Positions 6,265 through 6,367 of a stretch of 6,367 bases of DNA are shown here, piece by piece (within the stretch, counting starts at the first letter, position 1; each line of letters begins with the position of its first letter). The notes below the pieces were generated by a model. That model was not told the DNA's origin, did not search any database, and saw only the letters and a list, made by a program, of their open reading frames with translations. A program made the translations under genes and the position numbers. The DNA lies in contig USNU01000089.1 in the NCBI GenBank assembly GCA_900556095.1, forward strand, positions 1-6,367. Reading direction: 5' to 3'. This stretch comes from an uncultured Bacteroidales bacterium (GTDB lineage Bacteria; Bacteroidota; Bacteroidia; Bacteroidales; Paludibacteraceae).

Positions 6265-6367
6265 AACAAACGATATATAAAGGGCTTTCCTGTGTGATTG
6301 TGCTTATGGCAATGAGCATATCCATACAGGCACAGGTATATAGTTGTGATTTTGAGTCCGATACCGA
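6258..6367 (+). CDS. Secreted protein, N-terminal fragment, probable paralogue of the upstream adhesin-like protein (runs off the right edge)
   Basis: An open frame starts at ATG 6258 and stays open for 36 codons to the window end. It begins MVKQTIYKGLSCVIVLMAMS, then ISIQAQ, a good signal peptide with cleavage expected after about residue 24 or 26. The mature start, VYSCDFESDT, matches in style the first protein's mature start (PYSMSFEEN) and the N-termini of Bacteroidales jelly-roll/MAM-like secreted proteins. The only in-frame codon upstream of note is a stop (TGA 6240-6242), so this ATG is forced. Start and upstream stop overlap as ATGGTAA (6258-6264), which implies translational coupling with the OmpA gene. 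The visible part is too short to show a T9SS tail or other domains; the paralogue call is inference. Confidence 0.75.
   Translation, partial: MVKQTIYKGLSCVIVLMAMSISIQAQVYSCDFESDT

Overview
The window looks like a chromosomal segment of a Bacteroidota bacterium, most likely order Bacteroidales (Prevotella/Porphyromonas-like lineages with a type IX secretion system, T9SS). Four things point there. Two candidate promoters match the Bacteroidota -7/-33 consensus (TTTG about 19-20 nt before TAnnTTTG). Most starts lack a Shine-Dalgarno sequence. The left gene opens with the N-terminus typical of BspA-like leucine-rich-repeat proteins. The large secreted protein ends in what looks like a T9SS C-terminal sorting domain. 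I cannot name a genus from the sequence alone.

Layout. At the left edge (1-194, minus strand) is the 5' end of a secreted BspA-like surface protein, with its promoter at about 312-342 and a hairpin-forming leader. A gene-free interval of nearly 1 kb (195-1162) separates it from a divergent plus-strand gene set. This interval holds a degenerate 11-bp-period tandem array (about 426-557), a cluster of palindromes (671-710, 847-859), an AT-rich stretch with a weak terminator-like hairpin, and the plus-strand promoter (about 989-1023).

The plus strand then carries three genes in the same direction with short or no gaps. The first (1163-4303) is a 1046-residue modular secreted adhesin-like protein: jelly-roll-like N-terminus, fibronectin type III-like domain, Bacteroidales-type beta-sandwich module, PKD domain, three Cys-rich 'GC-DSV' repeats, Ig-like module and T9SS sorting tail. 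The second (4360-6264) is a 634-residue outer-membrane protein with a predicted N-terminal beta-barrel, two Ig/regulatory-like domains and an OmpA-type peptidoglycan-binding domain. The third (6258-, cut by the window end) is another secreted protein whose mature N-terminus resembles that of the first. Its ATG overlaps the stop codon of the OmpA gene.

Taken together the window encodes cell-surface proteins only. The plausible joint picture, which is inference, is a T9SS-exported, Cys-rich adhesin pair co-expressed with an outer-membrane barrel that is clamped to the cell wall and could receive or hold the exported proteins. The BspA-like protein is divergently transcribed. No mobile element, tRNA, rRNA or CRISPR array was recognised.
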